A stretch of 64,000 bases of DNA from a virus. A program made the position numbers and the translations under genes. Under the pieces are notes generated by a model. That model worked only from the letters and a program-made list of their open reading frames with translations, searched no databases and was not told the origin of the DNA. Shown in pieces: positions 34,116 through 43,218 of the stretch (position 1 is its first letter; the number at the start of each line of letters is the position of its first letter). The DNA is taken from positions 124,001-188,000 of the IMG/VR virus record IMGVR_UViG_3300034012_003212, one strand, 5' to 3'.

Positions 34116-35120
34116 ATGCCCCACATGGCGAACTACCTCGTCAATACCCCCGATTGGTCAGACACACCAGAATTAAAAGAATATGTGCTTTCAGAAATGA
34201 AGGCCGAAAGATGGGGAAGGGCTCTAAAAGCTCTACGCATTCTTCAACAACGAGGTGAACATGAGTTTGTCGAAGCTCGGTTCGATTTTGTCCTTCATTA
34301 TGCAGCAGTGAGCGATGATCTGCTCACTGGATTTACTATACCTAGGCCACCGGAAACTGATACGCTTGTATTTGGGCCTCCCGCAGGATTAGCGGGGATA
34401 GGAGACAATCTTATTTTTTCAACCGTTCCTGCTGCCGCAAGAGCTTCCGGATATAAGAAGATTCTACTTACCAATACCCACGGACTTTCAGGTGAAGTCT
34501 TTGATTTCGTATGGGGGAAAAAGGAAGGAATCCATGCTATTGATGGTGTGACAGATGAACCTCCAACGAATAACCAAGTCTGGATGTGGGATATACTACA
34601 GTCTGTATACAGCCCAAAGCGTAATTTGAGTATGTTGCAGAGGGTATGTATGAGTTATGGCCTTGATCCCAATCTCTCGCATGACACGCCCATAGTTGAT
34701 TACTACTATAGATATAACAAGGAATTGCACGATCGAGTAAAGAATCGTGTGGTCATAGATGTTGGCACAAATAGTGCATCTGGGCGATTTTCGTCTATTG
34801 ATCCGTCCCGTGTTATTGCTGCTCTTGAAGATATAGGAATAGATGACTTCTGTATAGTTAAACCCAAGGATCCATCAGAAAAATGGGGATGCATTGAAAT
34901 ACCTGATAGAGAAGTAATAGAGTGTGACAATATAGAAGACTACGCAAATGTTGTAGAGTTTTCGGATAGATTCTTGACGATATCGAATGGCGGGTACTGG
35001 ATAGCTGGTGCACTAAGAAAGGGTGATCAGGTGAAGAAAACTTGGCACATAGAAGTTAAAGGGGCGGAACAAGGATACCCGAGTTGGATGACACTCCCCT
35101 TTTCACTGATGACCTGTTGA
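34116..35120 (+). CDS. GT-B glycosyltransferase-like protein (heptosyltransferase type)
   Basis: 334 residues. An N-terminal helical part (about 80 residues) precedes a GT9-like layout: GPPAGLAGIGDNLIFSTVP is the first Rossmann loop, and SNGGYWIAGAL near the C-terminus matches the donor-site segment. GT9 enzymes add heptose or related sugars. It could modify a host or phage glycan. Confidence 0.5.
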   Translation: MPHMANYLVNTPDWSDTPELKEYVLSEMKAERWGRALKALRILQQRGEHEFVEARFDFVLHYAAVSDDLLTGFTIPRPPETDTLVFGPPAGLAGIGDNLIFSTVPAAARASGYKKILLTNTHGLSGEVFDFVWGKKEGIHAIDGVTDEPPTNNQVWMWDILQSVYSPKRNLSMLQRVCMSYGLDPNLSHDTPIVDYYYRYNKELHDRVKNRVVIDVGTNSASGRFSSIDPSRVIAALEDIGIDDFCIVKPKDPSEKWGCIEIPDREVIECDNIEDYANVVEFSDRFLTISNGGYWIAGALRKGDQVKKTWHIEVKGAEQGYPSWMTLPFSLMTC

Positions 35121-35127
35121 TATATAC
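35119..35127 (+). promoter_or_regulatory. Late-promoter-like box GATATATAC
   Basis: Twenty bases upstream of the head-targeted DUF5872-like gene, with a GTGAAAAAATAATTTCAC hairpin in between. Confidence 0.5.
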
Positions 35128-35147
35128 AGTGAAAAAATAATTTCACG

Positions 35148-35726
35148 ATGAAGGTACTATCATTCTTAGAATTTCTAAAGGAATCTGAGGAAGCAGAAAC
35201 ACCAATAGATTCTATTGAGCCGATTGAAGATGATGTGGAAGGGGAAACCAATGAAGACCTCCGCGCATGGTTCGGAAAAGGAAAAAAGGGTGGATACGGC
35301 GGCGGGGGCTGGGATAGGTATAGCACAACAGGAGAAAGGATTGGTAAATGCGGAGGCGCAGATGAAGGCGATCCGTATCCAGTGTGCATGTCCAGAGAAA
35401 TGGCCGAGAAGCTAGGAAAAAAAGGAATAGCTGCATATGTTAAAAAGAAGAGGGCAGCAAAGAAGAAGGGCGGAGATTCAAAAAAAGGTCTCGAGAGATC
35501 TAAAGGACAGTCTCCTATATGGACTAAGATAAAAATAGATGAATCCTCGATAGAGCAGATTGAGCTAGTATTAGAAAAGAACGTCCCCACTGATAAGAAA
35601 AAATGGGCATACTATATCGCACAGGCAAAGAAAAAGTTTGATGTGTATCCATCTGTTTATGCCAATGCTTGGGCGGCTAAGATGTATAAAAAAGCTGGGG
35701 GCGGTTGGAGGAAGATAGAGAAATAG
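35148..35726 (+). CDS. Head-targeted DUF5872-like protein
   Basis: 192 residues. MKVLSFLEFLKESEEAE is a clear targeting-type start. The middle has GGGWDRYSTTGERIGKCGG and DPYPVCMS, the signature of DUF5872 (phage and algal-virus proteins of unknown role), followed by a Lys-rich block and a C-terminal WAYYIAQAKKKFDVYPS with AWAAKMYKK. The basic character suggests packing with DNA. Confidence 0.65.
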   Translation: MKVLSFLEFLKESEEAETPIDSIEPIEDDVEGETNEDLRAWFGKGKKGGYGGGGWDRYSTTGERIGKCGGADEGDPYPVCMSREMAEKLGKKGIAAYVKKKRAAKKKGGDSKKGLERSKGQSPIWTKIKIDESSIEQIELVLEKNVPTDKKKWAYYIAQAKKKFDVYPSVYANAWAAKMYKKAGGGWRKIEK

Positions 35727-35739
35727 TTACACTGCTAGT

Positions 35740-35748
35740 GATATATAG
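35740..35748 (+). promoter_or_regulatory. Late-promoter-like box GATATATAG
   Basis: The box and a 14-base A-rich leader precede the ATG at 35763, as at 21152 and 55424. Confidence 0.55.
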
Positions 35749-35762
35749 AAAAAAAAACAAGT

Positions 35763-36404
35763 ATGAACGTATTAACATATTCCGAATTCCTTCTTGAAGC
35801 AGAAGAACACAAAATGGGAAGTTCTAGCAAGATTCAAGAAGTCTATAAGAAAGGCACAAAAGAAATCGATCGTCTTATAATGGAGGCGTCAGGAACAGAT
35901 TCAGAAATTATAGATTCTATGATGGATGAATTCATCAAAACTAAAGCCCTAATGGAAGAGGCGGTTACCACGCATGAGTTGGTAAAAAAGCAGACAAAGG
36001 GAAAGATCAATGAGGCCTTTGATGCCGAACAAAGGTTTATAACAAGAGTTATTCAGACGGTGAAATATACGTTCACCTTTAGCAAATACATAAAGGGGCA
36101 TGAAAAGGAACAGAAGACTGTGAACTACGAATCTGTTTTGAAAGATTTGACATCCCTTTTTCCCCAAATCAATGAAGCTTTACAAGAGATCATAGAAAAA
36201 CACACTGAAGTTAAAACAGTCACAAAATCTGAGATCGAGGGCAGTTTGGATAGATCTCGCATAGAGTTAAATGAATCTCTTGCCGATATTTTAGAGTCAA
36301 TTGCAAAGAAGATAAGAGGAATATACGTGAAGCTCGCAAATAAGTTGAACAAAGTGTCAGATAAGATTGATGCTAAGTTGGAAAAGTACAAGGAACTCGT
36401 ATAG
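35763..36404 (+). CDS. Head-targeted coiled-coil protein
   Basis: 213 residues beginning MNVLTYSEFLLEAEEHK. The remainder is almost wholly helical with heptad-like spacing and many Glu and Lys. This is typical of head core or internal proteins. Terminator downstream. Confidence 0.65.
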   Translation: MNVLTYSEFLLEAEEHKMGSSSKIQEVYKKGTKEIDRLIMEASGTDSEIIDSMMDEFIKTKALMEEAVTTHELVKKQTKGKINEAFDAEQRFITRVIQTVKYTFTFSKYIKGHEKEQKTVNYESVLKDLTSLFPQINEALQEIIEKHTEVKTVTKSEIEGSLDRSRIELNESLADILESIAKKIRGIYVKLANKLNKVSDKIDAKLEKYKELV

Positions 36405-36428
36405 TAACATGACTTCATGATACATTGG

Positions 36429-36458
36429 GGTGCATTATGCAAGTAGTGCACCTTTTTT
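36429..36458 (+). terminator. Rho-independent terminator
   Basis: GGTGCA and TGCACC arms around a 12-base loop, followed by T6. Confidence 0.7.
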
Positions 36459-36475
36459 ATGAAAAAATTAGAAGA

Positions 36476-36577
36476 ATGCAAGAAAAAATTACAGTTTCAT
36501 TTTTATGCATCGTAATAACAAGTATGCTTACTGTATTTGTACATAGTATGGCAAACAGGAAACATAGAAAAACTTAA
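36476..36577 (+). CDS. Tiny membrane peptide
   Basis: 33 residues: ITVSFLCIVITSMLTVFV spans a membrane and the C-terminus is basic. No Shine-Dalgarno is evident. It may be real or chance. Confidence 0.3.
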   Translation: MQEKITVSFLCIVITSMLTVFVHSMANRKHRKT

Positions 36578-36617
36578 CATCATCGTTTTTTTCAAATATA
36601 AGAAATAAAAAAATCCT

Positions 36618-37769
36618 ATGCAAAAAGAAAAAGAGATACCCCTTTTCAAGGTCTACATGTCAGATGAATCAATAGAGAGGGTGGATTCCGTCCTTAGCTC
36701 CGGATTCATAGGTCAAGGTGAAGTCGTAGATGAATTCGAGAACATGATAAAGGATATATTCCAGTGGGATTATATTCTTACAGTTAACTCAGCTACGTCT
36801 GCAGAACATCTTGCCCTCCACATGCTCAAGACCACTCGAGGGCTGAAACCCGGAGATGAGGTTCTTGCCACACCACTGACATGCACTGCATCAAACTGGC
36901 CGATACTTGCAAATGGATTAAAAATCAAATGGGTTGACGTTGATCCAAACACCCTTAATATGGATATAGATGATCTAGCGAGAAAGATAGGCCCAGAGAC
37001 CAGGGCAGTAATGCTAGTACACTGGGGAGGATTTCCTAATGATCTCGATCGTGTGAAACAGGTTATACAAAACGCCGAATCCATATACGGAAACAAAATC
37101 TATGTGATAGAAGATTGTGCCCATGCCATGGGGAGCACATACAAGGGGAGGAGAATTGGTACACATGATAACATCTGTACATTTAGCTTACAGGCGATAA
37201 AGCATGTTACATCCGGAGACGGCGGCATTCTGTTTCTTCCGTCAGATTCGGCTGACCTATACAAGAAGGGTAAACTCCTCAGGTGGTATGGAATAGACAG
37301 GGAGACCAACAGGAAGGATTTCCGATGTGAGGCAGATGTTGCAGAATGGGGATTCAAGTTCCATATGAATGACATAAATGCAGCAATTGGTATAGGTAAT
37401 ATGAAGCAGATGAGTCATATAATAGCAGGCCACAATAGTAATGGTAAATTCTACGATAGGGAGCTAAAGGGAATCGATGGTGTGACAGTTCTCAGAAAGA
37501 ACATACCATATGAATATGAGTCATCGTTCTGGATTTATAGCATACTCGTTGAGAGGAAGATGGACTTTCAAAGGGCGATGAAAGATAGAGGAATAGCATG
37601 CAGCCAAGTGCACGAGAGGAATGATATACACACAACAGTCAGGGAATACAAGTCTCTACTTCCATCGCTGGATACGATAACACCGAGGCTTAGTTCTATA
37701 CCCGTGGGTTGGTGGGTTACCGATGAAGATCGCGAAAGGATCGTAGAAGCGATAAAGAAGGGGTGGTAA
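36618..37769 (+). CDS. DegT/DnrJ-type sugar aminotransferase
   Basis: A 383-residue PLP enzyme that would aminate a keto-sugar nucleotide. Seen: GFIGQGEVVDEFE near the start, NSATSAEHLALHML (phosphate loop), VIEDCAHAMGSTYKG, and FSLQAIKHVTSGDGG with the PLP Lys. The product would be an amino sugar, which the acetyltransferase at 41120-41809 could acylate. It begins the core of the sugar cluster. Confidence 0.92.
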   Translation: MQKEKEIPLFKVYMSDESIERVDSVLSSGFIGQGEVVDEFENMIKDIFQWDYILTVNSATSAEHLALHMLKTTRGLKPGDEVLATPLTCTASNWPILANGLKIKWVDVDPNTLNMDIDDLARKIGPETRAVMLVHWGGFPNDLDRVKQVIQNAESIYGNKIYVIEDCAHAMGSTYKGRRIGTHDNICTFSLQAIKHVTSGDGGILFLPSDSADLYKKGKLLRWYGIDRETNRKDFRCEADVAEWGFKFHMNDINAAIGIGNMKQMSHIIAGHNSNGKFYDRELKGIDGVTVLRKNIPYEYESSFWIYSILVERKMDFQRAMKDRGIACSQVHERNDIHTTVREYKSLLPSLDTITPRLSSIPVGWWVTDEDRERIVEAIKKGW

Positions 37770-37770
37770 G

Positions 37771-38634
37771 ATGTTACATTACATCGCGTCGGTATATACG
37801 GGCGTTCGACAGAATAAATTCGTCAATGAGATACTTGCTAACGACCCGTCTCATTACGTGAAGATACATCTTGAACGGCTGAGGCTTTATGGTGATAGCA
37901 ACATACAACGTGTTACATTTGCCATAAGCCCATCATCTGATCCAGAAAGGGATCGTTCTGTCATGGAGTACGCATCTTCAGTTGATTTAGGCTTTGCCGT
38001 GACGGACTCATACATAAAAGAAAATAACAAGTATTTTTCGTATGGGTGTTGGGAAGACTGCGTTCGTAGGAATATGGGCGGACTTGATTTTTTCCTCATA
38101 GAGGATGATTACTTCCCGGCCGTAAAGGGATTCTATGAACCATTCGTCAATGGTTTAAATTCTAAAGAGGGGGTTGCGTATTCATGTCAGTGGTATAAGA
38201 ATAGACATGCTGCTATAAGTAATGGAGTTCTTTCAGTAAAGGCTGCAAAAAAACACATAGAAGAATTTGGAGAATCATTGCTTCTTTCTAAGTTTGACGC
38301 AGTAGTATATCCTCCGGAAATGCCAGAAGATAGAGACCGAATAGAGATGCTGTACATAAAGAAGAATTCCCCTCATCAGCAGAGGAGGCCGCTCATGAAA
38401 CAAAGGCCAAAACCGATCTCAATAAAAAATATGCCACCGCCTGGATTTAAGGTTATCCATCCTGGGGTTTTTGCACAGGAGAGGTTTCTACAGGGATACG
38501 AAGCCCTTGGTTATAGTTTTGTTGATCTGATGGATGAGTACATGCACCCATTTCTTTCGGATGCCAAAACTGTAAAAGAGTATGGAAAAAAGGGCGGGAA
38601 GGTTTTAATAGACTGTGATTTTTACAAGCAATGA
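37771..38634 (+). CDS. GT-A-like glycosyltransferase, family with 39314-40138
   Basis: 287 residues starting HYIASVYTGVRQNKFV. YFSYGCWEDCVRR and LDFFLIEDDYFP (D-D metal motif) match the paralogue at 39314. Sugar transfer with an unknown donor. Its start lies one base after the aminotransferase stop, and it overlaps the next gene by four bases. Confidence 0.6.
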   Translation: MLHYIASVYTGVRQNKFVNEILANDPSHYVKIHLERLRLYGDSNIQRVTFAISPSSDPERDRSVMEYASSVDLGFAVTDSYIKENNKYFSYGCWEDCVRRNMGGLDFFLIEDDYFPAVKGFYEPFVNGLNSKEGVAYSCQWYKNRHAAISNGVLSVKAAKKHIEEFGESLLLSKFDAVVYPPEMPEDRDRIEMLYIKKNSPHQQRRPLMKQRPKPISIKNMPPPGFKVIHPGVFAQERFLQGYEALGYSFVDLMDEYMHPFLSDAKTVKEYGKKGGKVLIDCDFYKQ

Positions 38635-39317
38635 AATTCCTCATACTCCTCTTCTATTACGAGAGGCCTGAAATGCTAAATAGTGCAATCCAGTCTGTTC
38701 TACAGCAGGACTACCACGAGTGGGAAGTTTTTTTGATAGACGATGGCGTAAAATTCAAGGCAAGAGATCACGTGGACTTGAGATGTTTTTCGGAAAATAA
38801 ACTAACACTTGTTGAAATAGGAGACAACGAACAAGTAAAACTCAAGCGCCAGGAAAGACAATCATCATTCGGTGGTAGCATATTTGGTGCGTTCGCAAAT
38901 ACTGCTATGTCAACAACTGATGCGACTCACGCCATAATGTTATGTGATGATGATGAACTCAAACCCGATTATCTATCAAAACTTCGGGATTGGTATTCAT
39001 GTAATGATTCTAATTATTCATATTGCCACCTTGAATTCAAAGATCCGAACAATGGATCATCTGTTGAGAACGACTACACCAGATACTTGAATTCAAAATC
39101 ACACCCAATAAATCCAGTCAATGAGGTCGATTCATCTCAAGTATCTTGGTCTGTTGAGGCATGGAGGAATAGTGGAATACATTTCCCATACCCACAGACA
39201 TCACACCTAGATAGATCCATATTTCAGCAGATGTATTCCTCCTGGGGCGATTGCAGATTTAATGGCATAACCGGTCAGATAAAAGGAATACATAAAGAAC
39301 AATTGATACACAGATGA
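38631..39317 (+). CDS. Family 2 glycosyltransferase
   Basis: 228 residues with the GT2 layout: YYERPEMLNSAIQSVLQQDY, EVFLIDDG, then AIMLCDDDELKPDYL (metal-binding D-x-D). GT2 enzymes are inverting transferases with nucleotide-sugar donors. It overlaps its neighbours by four bases on both sides. Confidence 0.85.
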   Translation: MKFLILLFYYERPEMLNSAIQSVLQQDYHEWEVFLIDDGVKFKARDHVDLRCFSENKLTLVEIGDNEQVKLKRQERQSSFGGSIFGAFANTAMSTTDATHAIMLCDDDELKPDYLSKLRDWYSCNDSNYSYCHLEFKDPNNGSSVENDYTRYLNSKSHPINPVNEVDSSQVSWSVEAWRNSGIHFPYPQTSHLDRSIFQQMYSSWGDCRFNGITGQIKGIHKEQLIHR

Positions 39318-40138
39318 TAAATTATATAGTTTCTTTATATTTTGGGCAGCGCAGAAACACAATGGTTCAATCATGTGTTGATGCAGATCCATACTATCTT
39401 TTCAAATGCCACCTTCAAGCGATTGCCAGGTATTCAATGAAAGATGTCCATAAATTCACATTTGTGGTCAATCCATCAGGAGACCAAGAACTCGATGAAG
39501 GTTCTAAAAAAATCCTGGAAGTTTTCAGTAACACGCCAAAACTAAAAGAAAAGAACATAGAAATATTGTTTAACCCAGACAACCGGCACATATCATATGG
39601 TGCATGGAATTTTGGTGTTGAGAATGGCCTAGATGATCCAAAGACGAAATACTTTTTCTTGTTAGAGGATGACTATGTTCCTACTGGAGATGAATTCTAC
39701 GAACCATACGTTAAAAAATCACAGGATGATATAGCATACGTTTGTCAGATGTGGTCTCCGTCAAAAAATCCAAAGGCAAAAACAGCAGGTCGCGTTGCCA
39801 TAACAAATGGCCTATTGAATGCAGATGCAGCCAGAAAATCAAAAGAATTAAACGGGTCATGCTTTGATCTTCCAGAAACACCAGATTATAAGCAGCTCTC
39901 AAATTCAAAGGTTATGTCTGATATAAATAAGAAGTACATATTATGCGGTGTTGCGCAGAACTTCTTCATAAGGCATTTCCTCAATATGGGGATGAGAATA
40001 GTTGACCTAGGCGAAGGGTGGTCTCAATTATTCTTGGATTCAACTGGGGTTAAGCCATATAAAGAAGGCCAAGTATCATACATAGCCCCGATACATGAAT
40101 ATAGGGAGATAGACATGGGGGAATTCCATGGAGATTGA
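39314..40138 (+). CDS. GT-A-like glycosyltransferase, paralogue of 37771-38634
   Basis: 274 residues: NYIVSLYFGQRRNTMV, HISYGAWNFGVENG and KYFFLLEDDYVPTG mirror the earlier gene. The two flank a GT2, suggesting a block duplication. The gene overlaps the methyltransferase start by 11 bases. Confidence 0.6.
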   Translation: MINYIVSLYFGQRRNTMVQSCVDADPYYLFKCHLQAIARYSMKDVHKFTFVVNPSGDQELDEGSKKILEVFSNTPKLKEKNIEILFNPDNRHISYGAWNFGVENGLDDPKTKYFFLLEDDYVPTGDEFYEPYVKKSQDDIAYVCQMWSPSKNPKAKTAGRVAITNGLLNADAARKSKELNGSCFDLPETPDYKQLSNSKVMSDINKKYILCGVAQNFFIRHFLNMGMRIVDLGEGWSQLFLDSTGVKPYKEGQVSYIAPIHEYREIDMGEFHGD

Positions 40139-41111
40139 TGAAATAAAACTCAATGAACAAAGACAGATTTTCAGTGAGATGATTCATGGATTTAAGGAGT
40201 ATGAAGAGACGATATTCGCACCGAGTCCCGTGATATGGAGCGCACTATCTGATAGGTTCACTGAGGATATCAATAATTTTGGAATAGGCGATTTCCAGGC
40301 AGATTACAAGAATGATTTTTTTGGCACCACCTTTGGATTTGGATCAACCATAACTCCAGGAAGGACGACTGAATTTGATTCTATGTTATGGTCCGTGTGG
40401 AACAATATCCTTGAGCGCGATTCGAAGATATCAAAAAAACTTGGAATTGAGAGTATAGTATCGAGGACGATGCCGCTTGAGACTTCTCCGAATCGAACAC
40501 TCGACCCATCTAAGATTTCCGGGAGACCGGGCCGTGGAATGAAAGACGTTCCCATCAATTGGGACTATCTATTTTCACTCGACACAATACTTTACATTTC
40601 TGAGAGAATTCCTGAGATATTAACTGGAAGTGTGGCAGTATGTGAACTCGGTGCCGGCTGGGGTAGAATTGCACATTATCTATCACAGATAAATCCAAAA
40701 ATACGGTACTACATATTTGACATACCAACATCATTGATTGTTTCATACTGTTACCTAAAGGATTCGGGTGCAAATGTTCATGATTTCAGCATAACAAAGA
40801 GTTCAGAATTCAATGATCTTCGTGATCCAGGAATTTATTGTATGCTCAGCGGGGATTTGGATAAGATACGCGGAAAGGAATTCGCGCTCTTTGTGAACCA
40901 GGCTTCTTTTCAGGAGATGACCCCTGAACAAGTTTCTGGGTATTTCGATATAATCGATAGGACCTCTGAAAATTTCTACACGTTCCAGAGGTATATGGAT
41001 CTTTCTATGTCATATGAATCATATCCGGTTAAGAATAACTGGGAAGTTATATCAGACGGTGATAGCATTTTTAATCCGTTGTGGTTTGAACAATTTATTA
41101 AAATAAACTAG
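40128..41111 (+). CDS. Putative sugar O-methyltransferase
   Basis: 327 residues with a SAM-binding motif AVCELGAGWGRIAHYL (about 166-181) and a following RYYIFDIPTSL. The N-terminal region matches the layout of putative sugar O-methyltransferases that cap polysaccharides. A methylated sugar on the phage or host glycan is likely. Confidence 0.65.
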   Translation: MEIDEIKLNEQRQIFSEMIHGFKEYEETIFAPSPVIWSALSDRFTEDINNFGIGDFQADYKNDFFGTTFGFGSTITPGRTTEFDSMLWSVWNNILERDSKISKKLGIESIVSRTMPLETSPNRTLDPSKISGRPGRGMKDVPINWDYLFSLDTILYISERIPEILTGSVAVCELGAGWGRIAHYLSQINPKIRYYIFDIPTSLIVSYCYLKDSGANVHDFSITKSSEFNDLRDPGIYCMLSGDLDKIRGKEFALFVNQASFQEMTPEQVSGYFDIIDRTSENFYTFQRYMDLSMSYESYPVKNNWEVISDGDSIFNPLWFEQFIKIN

Positions 41112-41119
41112 AGGTACGT

Positions 41120-41809
41120 GTGTTGGGTAACATAGAAAGAGAAATGGATATACAAATAAGACCGATGATCGAATCCGATCTTCCTGTTGTAAATCATATA
41201 AGGAACCAGTCCAGATCATTTTTGCACAATGAATCTGAGTACACATTAGATCAAACAATATCGTGGTTCTTCGATACAAACCCAGAATGGTATATCATAG
41301 AAGCAAACGAACGAGTTGTTGGATACTTTAGAACATCTGAACACTCGCATGAAAACAGGAGCATGTGTATAGGAGCTGACATAGAAGAAGAATCCAGGGG
41401 AAAGGGAATAGCGAAGCAGGCGTACAGGAAAATGATGAGGTTCCTTTTTGAGAAACATAAATTACAAGTAATACGCCTCGAGGTTCTAGAGACGAACACA
41501 AGGGCTATTTCGCTCTACAAAAAACTCGGATTTACTGAGAATTGCACAACTAAGGTGTGGAGGAAATCAGAAAAAAGATGGATAGATTCCATACATATGA
41601 GTATGCATAGGGTCGATTTCATATCATACCAGTTAAATGGAAGAGATGGAATTCCCCTTAGCCCATGCAATGGAATATGTTCAAAGGGAGAGAGTATGTG
41701 CTTATCATGCGGAAGGACATTGGAAGAGATAAGCCAATGGAAAAATATGGAGATTGGCAGTAAGATTGCATGCATCGATAGAATATCAAAAAATAAAGGA
41801 ATTTGGTAA
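41120..41809 (+). CDS. GNAT acetyltransferase fused to a DUF1289 cysteine motif
   Basis: 229 residues. Residues 1-150 are a GNAT domain with the acetyl-CoA loop EESRGKGIAKQAYRKMM and ISLYKKLGF, similar to acetyltransferases for UDP-amino sugars. Residues about 175-215 form a DUF1289 segment: LSPCNGICSKGESMCLSCGR and EISQW. DUF1289 normally occurs alone; this fusion is unusual. The start may be GTG 41120 (GAGG upstream) or ATG 41144. It could acylate the DegT product. Confidence 0.8.
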   Translation: MLGNIEREMDIQIRPMIESDLPVVNHIRNQSRSFLHNESEYTLDQTISWFFDTNPEWYIIEANERVVGYFRTSEHSHENRSMCIGADIEEESRGKGIAKQAYRKMMRFLFEKHKLQVIRLEVLETNTRAISLYKKLGFTENCTTKVWRKSEKRWIDSIHMSMHRVDFISYQLNGRDGIPLSPCNGICSKGESMCLSCGRTLEEISQWKNMEIGSKIACIDRISKNKGIW

Positions 41810-41826
41810 AAAACCAATAGGTTTTT
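41809..41826 (+). terminator. Short terminator-like hairpin
   Basis: AAAAACC, loop AATA, GGTTTTT. The stem is A/T-rich, so probably weak. Confidence 0.45.
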
Positions 41827-41903
41827 CATATACCTTTTGCAAGTATAGTCAAGAATAACAAAGGCGCATGACGCGAGTATAATACAAAAAACAAGGAGAT
41901 GCT

Positions 41904-42116
41904 ATGGATAGAAATATTTTAATGGATAAAATCAGAGATGCATTTGAGACTTCATCTGAAGATGTGAAATGTGTAGAATGCGATAGTCTTCACTTTGTTG
42001 CCAGAATTCGCCTCAGGAGATTGAGTCCAATAACGAGCCCAACTGGACAGGAAATCATACTACCTCAGGAAATCTACGTGTGTTCGAAGTGTGGCACATC
42101 ACTACCCGAGGCATGA
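41904..42116 (+). CDS. Small zinc-ribbon protein
   Basis: 70 residues with two C-x-x-C pairs (KCVECDS and VCSKCGT), a zinc ribbon. ACAAGGAGATGCT is a strong Shine-Dalgarno. Nucleic acid or protein binding is likely; no partner is evident. Confidence 0.65.
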   Translation: MDRNILMDKIRDAFETSSEDVKCVECDSLHFVARIRLRRLSPITSPTGQEIILPQEIYVCSKCGTSLPEA

Positions 42117-42135
42117 TTTTTTAGCCTAGCATTTT

Positions 42136-42144
42136 GATATATAC
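42136..42144 (+). promoter_or_regulatory. Late-promoter-like box GATATATAC, six-base spacing
   Basis: Six bases before ATG 42151, one of the leaderless-type arrangements. Confidence 0.5.
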
Positions 42145-42150
42145 TTGAAT

Positions 42151-42654
42151 ATGAATTTGAACTACTCATTAGATTTTAAGAATAGGTTACATGTATTATG
42201 TTGGGGTTTCATACTCATTTGTATGGTATCAGTAGCATATGTAAATCCTCTTTTAATACTGGTAATTGAGTTCGCTAGAATAACATTCTATGATGATTTA
42301 ATTTCATTATTCGTTGATAGTTTAAGCAAAAAGATAATCGAGCCGATAAATTCTGTAATAGATTTACAACAGAATGATCAGCAGAAACAGCCAAATAACA
42401 AAGAAAATATCGTCAACACTTCTGCAATAGAAGTGCTAGAACCACAGTTAAATATACTTTCCAAATCGGCAACTTCAAAAAAGTCCAGCGATAATCCACC
42501 AACTCGAAGAAAGAACCGTGAGCCCATTCCTACGGCTGCGGCGATTTCTCCTGCAATCACCAGGGAGACGCGAAAGCGCAAGCCTAAAACTCCCGTAACC
42601 CCCACCACAAGTGGTTCAAAGAGACGATCTCGAAAGGGAAAGAATTCAAACTAG
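42151..42654 (+). CDS. Membrane-anchored protein with basic, Pro/Ser/Thr-rich tail
   Basis: 167 residues. A long hydrophobic region (about residues 12-45) suggests one or two spans; the C-terminal 70 residues are rich in Lys, Arg, Thr and Pro and probably disordered. No family recognised. Confidence 0.55.
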   Translation: MNLNYSLDFKNRLHVLCWGFILICMVSVAYVNPLLILVIEFARITFYDDLISLFVDSLSKKIIEPINSVIDLQQNDQQKQPNNKENIVNTSAIEVLEPQLNILSKSATSKKSSDNPPTRRKNREPIPTAAAISPAITRETRKRKPKTPVTPTTSGSKRRSRKGKNSN

Positions 42655-42738
42655 TGTTTTCATACTAGAAATTCTTTTCTTATTTTAGATCGGAATCTGA
42701 GGATTCCTTAACATTTTTGTTAAAAATAAGGAAAACAT

Positions 42739-43212
42739 ATGATAAGAACCAACGTACATGGTCGGTTTATGGCCATTTTCATTTTTTTACTGATGACAGA
42801 CCTCACCGCATTGGAGGTAAATGTAGATGATCTGGCATGTAATGCTTTTGTTGAATCCATCATCCAGATCGAAAGCAAAGGAAACGACAAAAGCATAGCG
42901 AAAGACGGGTCCGCTGGACCATTACAGATAAAACCCGTTCTCGTAAAAGATGTCAACAGAATTTTAAGACGCCGCGGAGACAGCTCACTATTCACACTCG
43001 CCGATAGGTTTGATCGAAAGAAAGCCATAGATATGTTCTGGATTTACCAGAATTACTACGGATCTGAAAGTGATTCATTTGAAGTTATGGCCCGTAGATG
43101 GAATGGAGGGCCGGCTGGGCCAAGATCTAAGAAGACCAAGAAATATTGGCAGAAGGTCCACAAGGTGTTCGGAGGAAATGTACAAAAGAAGCTGTCACGG
43201 AGTAACACGTGA
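42739..43212 (+). CDS. Lysozyme/transglycosylase-like protein with signal sequence
   Basis: 157 residues with an N-terminal hydrophobic segment (FMAIFIFLLMTDLTAL). The mature part has SIIQIESKGNDKSIAKDGSA with a candidate catalytic Glu and GPLQIKP, then MARRWNGGPAGP, matching SLT-type lytic transglycosylases. A signal makes it independent of the holin. It might help infection, exclude other phages, or join in lysis. Confidence 0.7.
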   Translation: MIRTNVHGRFMAIFIFLLMTDLTALEVNVDDLACNAFVESIIQIESKGNDKSIAKDGSAGPLQIKPVLVKDVNRILRRRGDSSLFTLADRFDRKKAIDMFWIYQNYYGSESDSFEVMARRWNGGPAGPRSKKTKKYWQKVHKVFGGNVQKKLSRSNT

Positions 43213-43218
43213 CAGCAT

